In this document: positions 1 through 5,494 of the stretch, piece by piece | Layout of the letters: each line of letters opens with the position of its first letter | Position numbering within the stretch: position 1 is the first letter of the stretch | Assembly: GCA_028067895.1 (NCBI GenBank) | Contig: JAPTUI010000325.1 | Location: 1-6,520, forward strand | Direction of reading: 5' to 3' | DNA from: Pseudomonadota bacterium | Lineage (GTDB): Bacteria > Pseudomonadota > Gammaproteobacteria > Steroidobacterales > Steroidobacteraceae | Length of the DNA: 6,520 nucleotides | The notes under the pieces: model-generated | Told to the model about the DNA's origin: nothing | Database searches by the model: none | What the model saw: the letters and a program-made list of their open reading frames with translations, nothing else | Made by a program: the position numbers and the translations under genes

Positions 1-69
1 GCTGAGTGTGCGGCCCATAGGACCGGCGAGCGCAGCGCCGTGCTCGATCGCATGCCGCCCTCCCGACCA

Positions 70-99
70 GTCCGCCGTGCCTTAGCCGGCGCGGCGGAC
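70..99. terminator. GC-rich 12-bp hairpin downstream of the Asp-box gene
   Basis: Bases 70-81 pair with 88-99 around a six-base loop (TTAGCC). Eleven pairs are Watson-Crick and one is a G-T wobble when read as plus-strand RNA; read as minus-strand RNA that position is an A-C mismatch. It lies 22 bases past the stop codon of the minus-strand gene, where a terminator is expected. There is no T-run on either side, so it is not a classic intrinsic terminator. It could be a transcript-end stabiliser or a bidirectional stop for an unseen gene to the left. The structure is seen; the role is inferred. Confidence 0.4.
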
Positions 100-121
100 C
101 GGTTCCTGCCGGCCGGGCGCC

Positions 122-3100
122 TCAGAGCAGCCGCCGACCGGCGGCGCTCGCGGCCTGCAGCCGCTTCTCGCCCTGCTGCGCCTGCTGTTCCAGTGTGTTG
201 AAGGCGGCGATCTGCGCCGGATCCGGTGCCCGGTAGTCGAGCCCGATGCTCGACTGCAGGTAGGCGAGGAAGCTGCGCAGGCGCATGTTGTGCATGACGT
301 CCCCTTCGCTGGAGCGCACGTGACGCTGCACCACGGCGTGCACCGCATCATGCAGCGCCTTCATCGCCGGGGCTGCGGCCGCGGCGCTGAGCTTGTGCTC
401 GGCCACGGCCTTGGCCAGCTGCCGGCGCAGCAGGATCGCCGCGTTGATGTCCTGGTCGAGCACGTCCACGCTGCGGTGCAGCGCGAGCTGCAGTGCCAAG
501 TGTTGCTCGAGGATGGCCGGCGTGGTGTGCACGCGCGGATCGAGTTTCACGTCGAACGACTGGCGGTACACCTGATTCCCGTAGTGCAGCACCACGGTGT
601 AACGGCCCGGATTGACGAGGGGTCCGCGTGCACTCCCCGAGAGTCCGTCTGTGACCTCCGGGGGCTCCCAGCCGATAACCTCCGTGGCGCGCGCATAGCG
701 CAGATCCCACTGGAAGCGATTCAAGCCGGGCGTTACGGCCGTCATTTTCTGCAGCGCCAGATGTCTGGCCTGCGAGGGCTGCAGGTTGTCACGCACCGTG
801 GCAGGCAGCCTCCGGGTGTGCTTGCGCTTCAGGTGCAGCGTGTAGTGCGCGATCGGCTCACCGTGGGCATCCAGAAACGCCACGCTGACCGGAGTCTGCC
901 CGTGATACCCGGTCGGGAGGTGGAAGAACACCGTCGCACCGAAGGGCGGATTCATGCCCACCGACTCGCGGTGCTCGGCGCCGAAGTCCTGGCCGTAGGC
1001 GTGCGTCAGCCACGCAGTTTCTGGCGCGTACAGGCGCGTTGCGGCGCCCGACGGCGGTGCCGAGTGCGTCATCTGTTCGAGCAGCGGTACGTCATCAAGG
1101 ATCCAGAACGAGCGGCCGTGGGTCGCGGCGACCAGTTCGCCTTCGCGCGGGTCGAAGGCGAGATCACGCACCTGAACGTGCGGTAGGTTGACTGCGAGTG
1201 AAGTCCAGTGAGCGCCGCCGTCGAGACTGGCATACACGGTGTTTCCGGTGCCGAGTACGAGCAGTTGCGGGTCCACCGGATCCTGCTTCACGACGAACAC
1301 GTATTGATCGTTGGGCAATCCCTGGGTGAGTGTCGTCCAGTGGTGCCCATAGTCCGTCGTTTTGAACACGTACGGATGGTAGTCATCCCACATGTAACGC
1401 GACGCGCTGAGGTAGGCCGTTCCGGGCGCGAGGTGAGAGGGCTCGATCGAGGTGATTTCGGCCCAGCGGGTGAGCTGCGGCGGGGTGACTAGCTGCCAAT
1501 GCTTGCCGCCATCGACGGTGACGTGCACCAGACCGTCCTGCGAGCCGGCCCAGATCACATGGGCATTCAGGCGTGAGACGGCGAGCGCCGAGATGTCCGG
1601 GAACACTTCCGCGCCGGTCTGATCGAGGTTGATCGGTCCACCCGGCGGGCCTTCGGTCGCTGGGTCGTTGCGCGTCAGGTCCGGGCTGATCACCTTCCAG
1701 GTACGTCCGTGATCGTGGCTGACCATGACGTACTGCGAGGCAAGGAGCAGCTCGTGCGGGTCGTCCGGGGAGAAGAAGATCGGATGCGTCCAGCCGAAGC
1801 GGTATGGCATCCGCGCGGCATCGCCGCCGTCCATGTAGAGCGGCGAAGGACTCACCGAGCGGCGCATTCCCGTTAGTCGATTGTAGCTCTGCATGATGGT
1901 GTAGTAGTCGCTGCCGTAGGTGACGTAACGGCTGTTGGGCTTCGGGGCAACGAAAGAGCTCTCTCCGAGTGCGACCGAGTGCCAAGCCGACACCGGAATC
2001 GCCCCGTCGATGGAGGCGCTGGGACCTTCGAATGAGCCCTCATCTTGCTGCGCGCCGTAGACGTTGAACGGGAACGCGTCATCGAGTGCGACGTGGTAGA
2101 ACTGACCGGTAGGCTGATTGTGCTCGGTACTCCAGGTCTTGCCGCCGTCGGTCGAGACCGTGGCGCCACCGTCGTTGCCGACCAGCAGAATCTTGGGGTG
2201 GTGCGGGTTGATCCAGACGATGTGATTGTCGCCGTGGCGCATGTGCAGCAGCGAGAAGGCTTTGCCGCCGTCGTGCGAGACCCAAACGCCGTCGACGTTC
2301 GGCGCGTACAGCGTGTTCGGGTTGCTCGGGTCGACGTAGATCGTCATGTAGTAGAAGGCTCTCTGACGCAGGCTCCAGCTGCGGTTGACGCGCGTCCAGC
2401 TCGCCCCGCCGTTAGTAGATCGGAACACCCCGCCGTGCTTCGCCTGGATGATGGCGTAGACGATGTTGGGGTTGCTGACAGCGATCGACACGCCCATCCG
2501 TCCGAGCAGTCCATGCGGCATGCCCGGGTTGCGCGAGAGATTCCTCCAGTGCACGCCGCCGTCAGTGCTCTTGTACAGCCCGCTGCCCGGTCCGCCGTCG
2601 ATCAGCGTCCAGGGCGTGCGCTGCGCCTGCCACATGGTCGCGTACAGCACGTTCGGATCGTGCGGATCCATCACCAGATCGATCGCGCCCGTCTTGGCGT
2701 TGACGTAGAGTACCTTGCGCCAGGTCTTGCCGCCGTCGGTCGATTTGAAGACGCCGCGTTCGGCATTGGGCTTAAAGACATGGCCCATCGAGGCGACGTA
2801 GAGGATATTGGGGTTGTGCGGATCGACGACGATGGCACTCGTGGTGCGCGTGCCAGAGAGGCCCGCGTACTTCCACGTCTTGCCGCCGTTGGCCGATTTG
2901 AAGATGCCGTCGCCGGTCACCATGTCGTTGCGGATGTCCGCCTCGCCGGTACCGACATAAATCACCTTGGAGTTCGAGGCGGCCACCGCGATCGCGCCGA
3001 CGCTGCCACTTGCGGACGTCCAGTTGCCGTCCGTGATGTTGTGCCACCGCACTCCGTAATCCGTGCTCTTCCAAACGCCGCCGTCGACGGCGCCCATGTA

Positions 3101-3307
3101 GAAAAGATTGCGCTTCCCGTCAACGCCAGCGACCGCCACGACACGACCGCCGATGTCGGGACCGATGCTCCGCCAGGTGAGCTTACCGTTGAGAAATTTC
3201 TGCAGCGGGGCGGCGTTCGCCGCGAGCGGTAGGCACACTAGCGCCGCAACTGCGACGAGCAGAGATTTGCCGCGGGCAAGCCGCGAGTCGGCATCGACGT
3301 GGAGCAT
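122..3307 (-). CDS. Exported Asp-box (BNR/sortilin-like) beta-propeller protein
   Basis: A 1061-residue protein of the VPS10/sortilin-like, WD40/YVTN/BNR-repeat glycosidase-like family. Residues 1-32 form a signal peptide (basic n-region, hydrophobic 16-30, likely AxA cleavage after Ala32), so it is exported. Eleven Asp-boxes (S/T-x-D/N-x-G-x-x-W, the last position Phe in one) start near residues 81, 138, 189, 247, 297, 344, 385, 530, 597, 650 and 694, probably forming two propellers. The segment around 728-739 (ATHGRSFWILDD) is typical at the end of this region. Residues 857-925 (PGLNRFQWDLRY, then a beta-rich stretch) look like an Ig/FlgD-like domain. The helical, Ala/Gln-rich tail (930-1055) may be a coiled coil. 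The ATG start has AGAGGTG seven bases upstream. No catalytic residues can be assigned: Asp-boxes are structural, so sialidase activity should not be assumed. It may bind or process glycans or proteins. It is transcribed away from the protease gene. Confidence 0.95.
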   Translation of the reverse strand: MLHVDADSRLARGKSLLVAVAALVCLPLAANAAPLQKFLNGKLTWRSIGPDIGGRVVAVAGVDGKRNLFYMGAVDGGVWKSTDYGVRWHNITDGNWTSASGSVGAIAVAASNSKVIYVGTGEADIRNDMVTGDGIFKSANGGKTWKYAGLSGTRTTSAIVVDPHNPNILYVASMGHVFKPNAERGVFKSTDGGKTWRKVLYVNAKTGAIDLVMDPHDPNVLYATMWQAQRTPWTLIDGGPGSGLYKSTDGGVHWRNLSRNPGMPHGLLGRMGVSIAVSNPNIVYAIIQAKHGGVFRSTNGGASWTRVNRSWSLRQRAFYYMTIYVDPSNPNTLYAPNVDGVWVSHDGGKAFSLLHMRHGDNHIVWINPHHPKILLVGNDGGATVSTDGGKTWSTEHNQPTGQFYHVALDDAFPFNVYGAQQDEGSFEGPSASIDGAIPVSAWHSVALGESSFVAPKPNSRYVTYGSDYYTIMQSYNRLTGMRRSVSPSPLYMDGGDAARMPYRFGWTHPIFFSPDDPHELLLASQYVMVSHDHGRTWKVISPDLTRNDPATEGPPGGPINLDQTGAEVFPDISALAVSRLNAHVIWAGSQDGLVHVTVDGGKHWQLVTPPQLTRWAEITSIEPSHLAPGTAYLSASRYMWDDYHPYVFKTTDYGHHWTTLTQGLPNDQYVFVVKQDPVDPQLLVLGTGNTVYASLDGGAHWTSLAVNLPHVQVRDLAFDPREGELVAATHGRSFWILDDVPLLEQMTHSAPPSGAATRLYAPETAWLTHAYGQDFGAEHRESVGMNPPFGATVFFHLPTGYHGQTPVSVAFLDAHGEPIAHYTLHLKRKHTRRLPATVRDNLQPSQARHLALQKMTAVTPGLNRFQWDLRYARATEVIGWEPPEVTDGLSGSARGPLVNPGRYTVVLHYGNQVYRQSFDVKLDPRVHTTPAILEQHLALQLALHRSVDVLDQDINAAILLRRQLAKAVAEHKLSAAAAAPAMKALHDAVHAVVQRHVRSSEGDVMHNMRLRSFLAYLQSSIGLDYRAPDPAQIAAFNTLEQQAQQGEKRLQAASAAGRRLL

Positions 3308-3314
3308 GCGGAAT

Positions 3315-3321
3315 CACCTCT
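3315..3321 (-). promoter_or_regulatory. Ribosome-binding site of the Asp-box gene
   Basis: AGAGGTG on the minus strand sits seven bases before the ATG at 3305-3307. This supports that start, which also places the signal peptide at the N-terminus. Confidence 0.75.
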
Positions 3322-3357
3322 TGGAAATGGGTGCACGGGTCGCGGGCGAGGCGAGTC

Positions 3358-3386
3358 AGCTTAACGGACTGCCCAGGGGCTCGCAA
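3358..3386 (-). promoter_or_regulatory. Candidate sigma-70 promoter of the Asp-box gene
   Basis: On the minus strand, TTGCGA (plus 3381-3386, 4/6 to the -35 consensus) and TAAGCT (plus 3358-3363, 3/6 to the -10 consensus) are separated by exactly 17 bases. They lie about 50 bases upstream of the ATG at 3307, which leaves a short leader containing the ribosome-binding site. The spacing is ideal but both hexamers are degenerate, so this is a moderate-to-weak prediction. Confidence 0.35.
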
Positions 3387-3517
3387 TGAAGGGGCGCAGG
3401 CGGGGTGTGCCGGCGGATGCATCGAACTTTGGACTCGTTGCGGGCGGGTGTCGAGGGGTTGCGCGCCGCGGCCTGTGCTGCGCTGGGCGGTGCGCCACTG
3501 CTGGCAGGGTCTGGGCG

Positions 3518-3523
3518 TATACT
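3518..3523 (+). promoter_or_regulatory. Candidate -10 box for the protease gene
   Basis: TATACT matches five of six bases of the -10 consensus and lies 42 bases before the GTG start at 3566. No recognisable -35 hexamer is present 16-18 bases upstream, so the call rests on the -10 element and its location alone. If real, the promoter is activator-dependent or weak. The gap 3308-3565 would then hold two divergent promoters. Confidence 0.35.
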
Positions 3524-3555
3524 GATCCGCTCCAGGGTGCCCCTGTGTCGACCGC

Positions 3556-3560
3556 GAGGT
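3556..3560 (+). promoter_or_regulatory. Ribosome-binding site deciding the protease start
   Basis: GAGGT lies five bases before GTG 3566 and only two before the adjacent GTG 3563. The spacing favours 3566. The open frame extends upstream to an ATG at 3386, but that start would include the likely promoter and an Arg/Gly/Cys-rich, uncharacteristic leader. Confidence 0.55.
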
Positions 3561-3565
3561 CTGTG

Positions 3566-4519
3566 GTGAGCGCTCGGTCCCGTATCTGTTACGCCGTGGT
3601 GTCGTGGGTCCTGCTCGGGCTGTCTGCTGCAGCGAGGGTGGCACAGGTTTCTCCGTCCGCACCGCTGCCGTTCGTCGCACCGGCGCGACCCGGACCGGCC
3701 GAGCGGATCGTTGTCGCGGTGCGCATTGACGGCGCGGGCCCCTTTCACTTTCTCGTCGACACTGGCGCGGACAGTTCAATGGTCTCCCCGGAGTTGGTGC
3801 GCGAATTGGGGCTGACTGCGCACCGGGATGGCGGCGAACGGGTGCAGGGCACGACGGGAATCGAACGGCTTCCGTGGGTGTTGATCCGGCGTCTGCGGGT
3901 TGGAAGCATCATCAAGCACGATTTGCGCATGCCGGTGAGCGACAGTCCGGTGATGATTGGTCTCGACGGAATCCTCGGTATGGCCGGATTTGGTCCGGTG
4001 CGCGTCGTGGTTGATTTCCGCCGCCGCGAGGTCACCATCGAACGCTCGAGCCGGCGCATCCTCGGCAGCTTCCTGAAGATTTCCGCCCGACGCACCATCG
4101 GCGGTCTGCTCGTGATCCCCGCTCGCGTCGCGGATGTGCCGGTCGAGGCGGTAATCGATACCGGGTCGGCCGACACGTTCGGCAATGGAGCGCTGCGCAA
4201 GGCGCTGCTGAACCAACCGAAGAGCGCCGCGCTCGCGGCAGTCTATGGAGTGACCCGCCAGGTCGCAAGCGGCGGGGTGGCGCGTGCGCCGCCGATTTAT
4301 CTCGGGCCGGCTGCGATTCGCAACCTGGCGGTCGTCTACAGCGACATTCCGATCTTCAGAGTGTGGCATCTGCGGCGCCGACCGGCGCTGTTGATCGGCA
4401 TGAACGTGCTCGGTACCGCCCGCGCGCTGATCCTCGATTACCCGCGCGCTCGGGTCTACCTGCTGACTGCACCCCCGTCCTCGGTGCGCATCACGCACGA
4501 ATTTTTCCCGATTCCCTGA
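3566..4519 (+). CDS. Secreted two-domain retropepsin-like aspartic protease
   Basis: About 317 residues from GTG 3566. Residues 7-23 are a hydrophobic export signal after a basic n-region; cleavage near residue 23 would release it to the periplasm. Two related lobes follow. Lobe one has the active-site motif D65-T-G-A-D-S and the hydrophobic-hydrophobic-Gly motif in LDGILG (133-138). Lobe two has D198-T-G-S-A-D and IGMNVLG (277-283). Each lobe thus carries the DTG loop and the supporting motif of the bacterial aspartyl-protease families related to retroviral proteases (Pfam Asp_protease_2/gag-asp_protease type). With both Asp residues in one chain, the protein could form a pepsin-like active site without dimerising. 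Peptide-bond hydrolysis is the family expectation; the substrate is unknown. No PDZ domain is visible. The gene diverges from the Asp-box gene. GTG 3545, GTG 3563 or the in-frame ATG 3386 are alternative starts; 3566 best fits the ribosome-binding site and signal peptide. Confidence 0.9.
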   Translation: MSARSRICYAVVSWVLLGLSAAARVAQVSPSAPLPFVAPARPGPAERIVVAVRIDGAGPFHFLVDTGADSSMVSPELVRELGLTAHRDGGERVQGTTGIERLPWVLIRRLRVGSIIKHDLRMPVSDSPVMIGLDGILGMAGFGPVRVVVDFRRREVTIERSSRRILGSFLKISARRTIGGLLVIPARVADVPVEAVIDTGSADTFGNGALRKALLNQPKSAALAAVYGVTRQVASGGVARAPPIYLGPAAIRNLAVVYSDIPIFRVWHLRRRPALLIGMNVLGTARALILDYPRARVYLLTAPPSSVRITHEFFPIP

Positions 4520-4675
4520 GCCGCAGCGGCGCGGATTGTGTTCTGATTCCGGTACAGCTGCGGCGGACTGCCCGCTGCCGCAACGCTGGAGTGGTGCGGC
4601 GGTTGTTGTGCGCCCGTCCGTGCCGCAGTATGCCGGGCGCGCCCGAACCCGCCGCTGTTGTCCAAGGAGACGCTC
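4520..4675 (+). other. Intergenic gap before the EthD gene
   Basis: This 156-base gap holds no convincing gene. A possible promoter, TTGTTG with CAGTAT 17 bases on (starting near 4601), matches consensus at only three bases in each hexamer and is not called. An imperfect GC hairpin (GCGGCGG near 4561 with CTGCCGC near 4578) has no T-run. The EthD gene could be read through from the protease gene or have its own weak promoter. Confidence 0.5.
4664..4669 (+). promoter_or_regulatory. Strong ribosome-binding site of the EthD gene
   Basis: AAGGAG, a near-perfect Shine-Dalgarno, lies six bases before ATG 4676. It falls inside the alternative extension that would begin at TTG 4658, so it rules that start out in favour of 4676. 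Confidence 0.85.
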
Positions 4676-4993
4676 ATGATCAAAGTCAGCGTGATGTATC
4701 CGAATCAGCCCGGTGCCCGCTTCGATCATGCATACTACCGGGATCGTCACATGCCGCTGGTGCAGAGGCTGATGGGGTCGCACTGTCGCTATTACACGAT
4801 CGACAAAGGACTCTCCGGCGGCGCCGCCGATGCCCCGGCGATCTACGTGGCTCTGTGCCACATCTTCTGCGACTCGGTGGAGGCCTTCGAGGCCGGTTTC
4901 GGACCCCACGCCCAGGAGATCCTCACCGACATTGCCAACTACACCGATCTCGCGCCGGTCATTCAGATCAGTGAGGTCGTGGTCGGCCATTGA
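4676..4993 (+). CDS. EthD-domain protein (dimeric alpha+beta barrel)
   Basis: A 105-residue cytoplasmic protein, the usual length for a single EthD domain. Family features visible are the beta strand IKVSVMYP (2-9), the helix motif FDHAYYRDRHMPLV (16-29) with His25, a central strand IYVALCHIF (56-64), the helix SVEAFEAGF (67-75), and the C-terminal DIANYTD...PVIQISEVV (85-103), which closely follows the EthD family pattern. These proteins fold as ferredoxin-like barrels and usually dimerise. EthD was named from ethyl tert-butyl ether degradation gene clusters, where its exact role is unclear; many homologues are annotated only as 'EthD family reductase' without a proven reaction. There is no signal peptide. 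It has its own strong ribosome-binding site 156 bases after the protease gene, and a long gap follows, so it may be monocistronic. The family call is confident; the function is not. Confidence 0.92.
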   Translation: MIKVSVMYPNQPGARFDHAYYRDRHMPLVQRLMGSHCRYYTIDKGLSGGAADAPAIYVALCHIFCDSVEAFEAGFGPHAQEILTDIANYTDLAPVIQISEVVVGH

Positions 4994-5070
4994 GATGTCA
5001 TCACCCTTGTCTCTGCGCTTGGTGGGTCCGAGCGGCATGAGAGCGGCATCGGTCCGTTGGTCCCGCGCAT

Positions 5071-5218
5071 TAGAATCCTGCGGTTCGCGAGCGGTTTGCC
5101 ACGCCCGGCAGGAGCGGGCGGCGTCTGGAGTGTGTCCCACGTACGTCGCGTCCCACCGGCTCGGCAGAAGAGCCGCATAACCGGTTTGCGATGCCGCCGC
5201 GCGAACCGATGCACGTTT
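5071..5218 (+). other. Possible structured RNA with mutually exclusive stems
   Basis: A -10-like TAGAAT (5071-5076, no -35) precedes three stems: 5102-5107 with 5115-5120 (perfect 6 bp, 7-base loop), 5157-5162 with 5170-5175 (perfect 6 bp, 7-base loop), and 5182-5190 with 5200-5208 (9 bp including one G-T pair, 9-base loop). The third stem is followed six bases later by TTTT (5215-5218). Bases 5081-5089 are a perfect 9-base complement of the same 5200-5208 segment, so a long-range closing stem would compete with the third hairpin. I do not recognise a known RNA family. In GC-rich DNA such stems can arise by chance. Confidence 0.22.
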
Positions 5219-5424
5219 TGGGCTTGACCGTCTCTGACCGGCAGCCCTGCAGTTGTGCGGTGAGGCGGGCCGCCAGGGTCGATGACCGACCGGATCGCCT
5301 CGAGCGGTGTCCGTGATCGGACTGCCTCGCGCGCCCGAGTCCGCGCCGCCCGCCGGTCAGTGGACTGCGGCAGTGCGGGGGAAAAGATCGCTGTTCTGCG
5401 CGCGGCGTCCTGCGGACGGTCAAT

Positions 5425-5439
5425 CGGAACAATGTTCCG
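5425..5439. promoter_or_regulatory. Perfect 15-bp dyad, candidate operator
   Basis: CGGAACA and TGTTCCG form perfect 7-base arms around a single central A (5432). The site ends 55 bases before the ATG of the PrnB-like gene, a typical place for a repressor or activator site. It has no T-run, so it is not a terminator. The size and symmetry suit a dimeric helix-turn-helix regulator such as a TetR-type protein, but no regulator gene is in view. A shorter dyad, CGTCC-TGC-GGACG (5406-5418), lies with its centre 20 bases upstream, about two helical turns. Confidence 0.45.
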
Positions 5440-5480
5440 GCGCGCTCGCCGCACAATGCGCGCTGTGCAGCGGCGCACTC

Positions 5481-5485
5481 GGGAG
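5481..5485 (+). promoter_or_regulatory. Ribosome-binding site of the PrnB-like gene
   Basis: GGGAG lies nine bases before ATG 5495, slightly long but acceptable. In-frame ATGs further upstream at 5456 and 5432 lack a well-spaced Shine-Dalgarno and would add only an Arg-rich tail, so 5495 is preferred. Confidence 0.55.
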
Positions 5486-5494
5486 CACGGGTCT

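Larger units (their letters stand above)
4994..5494. other. 501-base gap with hairpins and a dyad, no convincing gene
   Basis: I see no credible protein gene on either strand. The open frames here are Arg/Ala/Pro-rich, lack good ribosome-binding sites and match no family I recognise. The gap does hold a 9-bp direct repeat (GAGCGGCAT at 5030-5038 and 5041-5049, 11-base period), a -10-like TAGAAT at 5071-5076, three short hairpins between 5102 and 5208, and two dyads at 5406-5418 and 5425-5439. A small RNA or a long regulated leader for the downstream gene is possible but unproven. Confidence 0.6.

Noticed and set aside
290..1186. Long plus-strand open frame (about 298 codons) and others like it (for example 2045-3232) opposite the Asp-box gene
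   Set aside because: They lie antisense to a clear, repeat-rich exported protein, are rich in Arg/Val/His with no recognisable domain, and are expected from GC-rich antisense frames.
3502..3516. Possible sigma-54 promoter (TGGCAGG with GC at -12 spacing) before the protease gene
   Set aside because: The -24 half matches, but the -12 half reads GGGC rather than TTGC, so only the GC is conserved; no activator site is visible.
3776..5140. Minus-strand open frame of about 454 codons
   Set aside because: It runs antisense across both the aspartic protease and the EthD gene, each of which has family motifs and a ribosome-binding site; the composition looks like a GC-rich shadow frame.
5081..5208. 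6S RNA or a known riboswitch in the 500-base gap
   Set aside because: A short stretch (GTTCGCGAGCGG) faintly recalls the 5' part of 6S RNA, but the remaining conserved segments and the long central bubble are absent, and no riboswitch core was recognised.
5425..5439. Dyad as a LexA (SOS) box
   Set aside because: The GAAC...GTTC core has a three-base spacer rather than the four of the Bacillus-type box, and it does not match the CTG-N10-CAG enterobacterial type; the nearby gene has no DNA-repair link.
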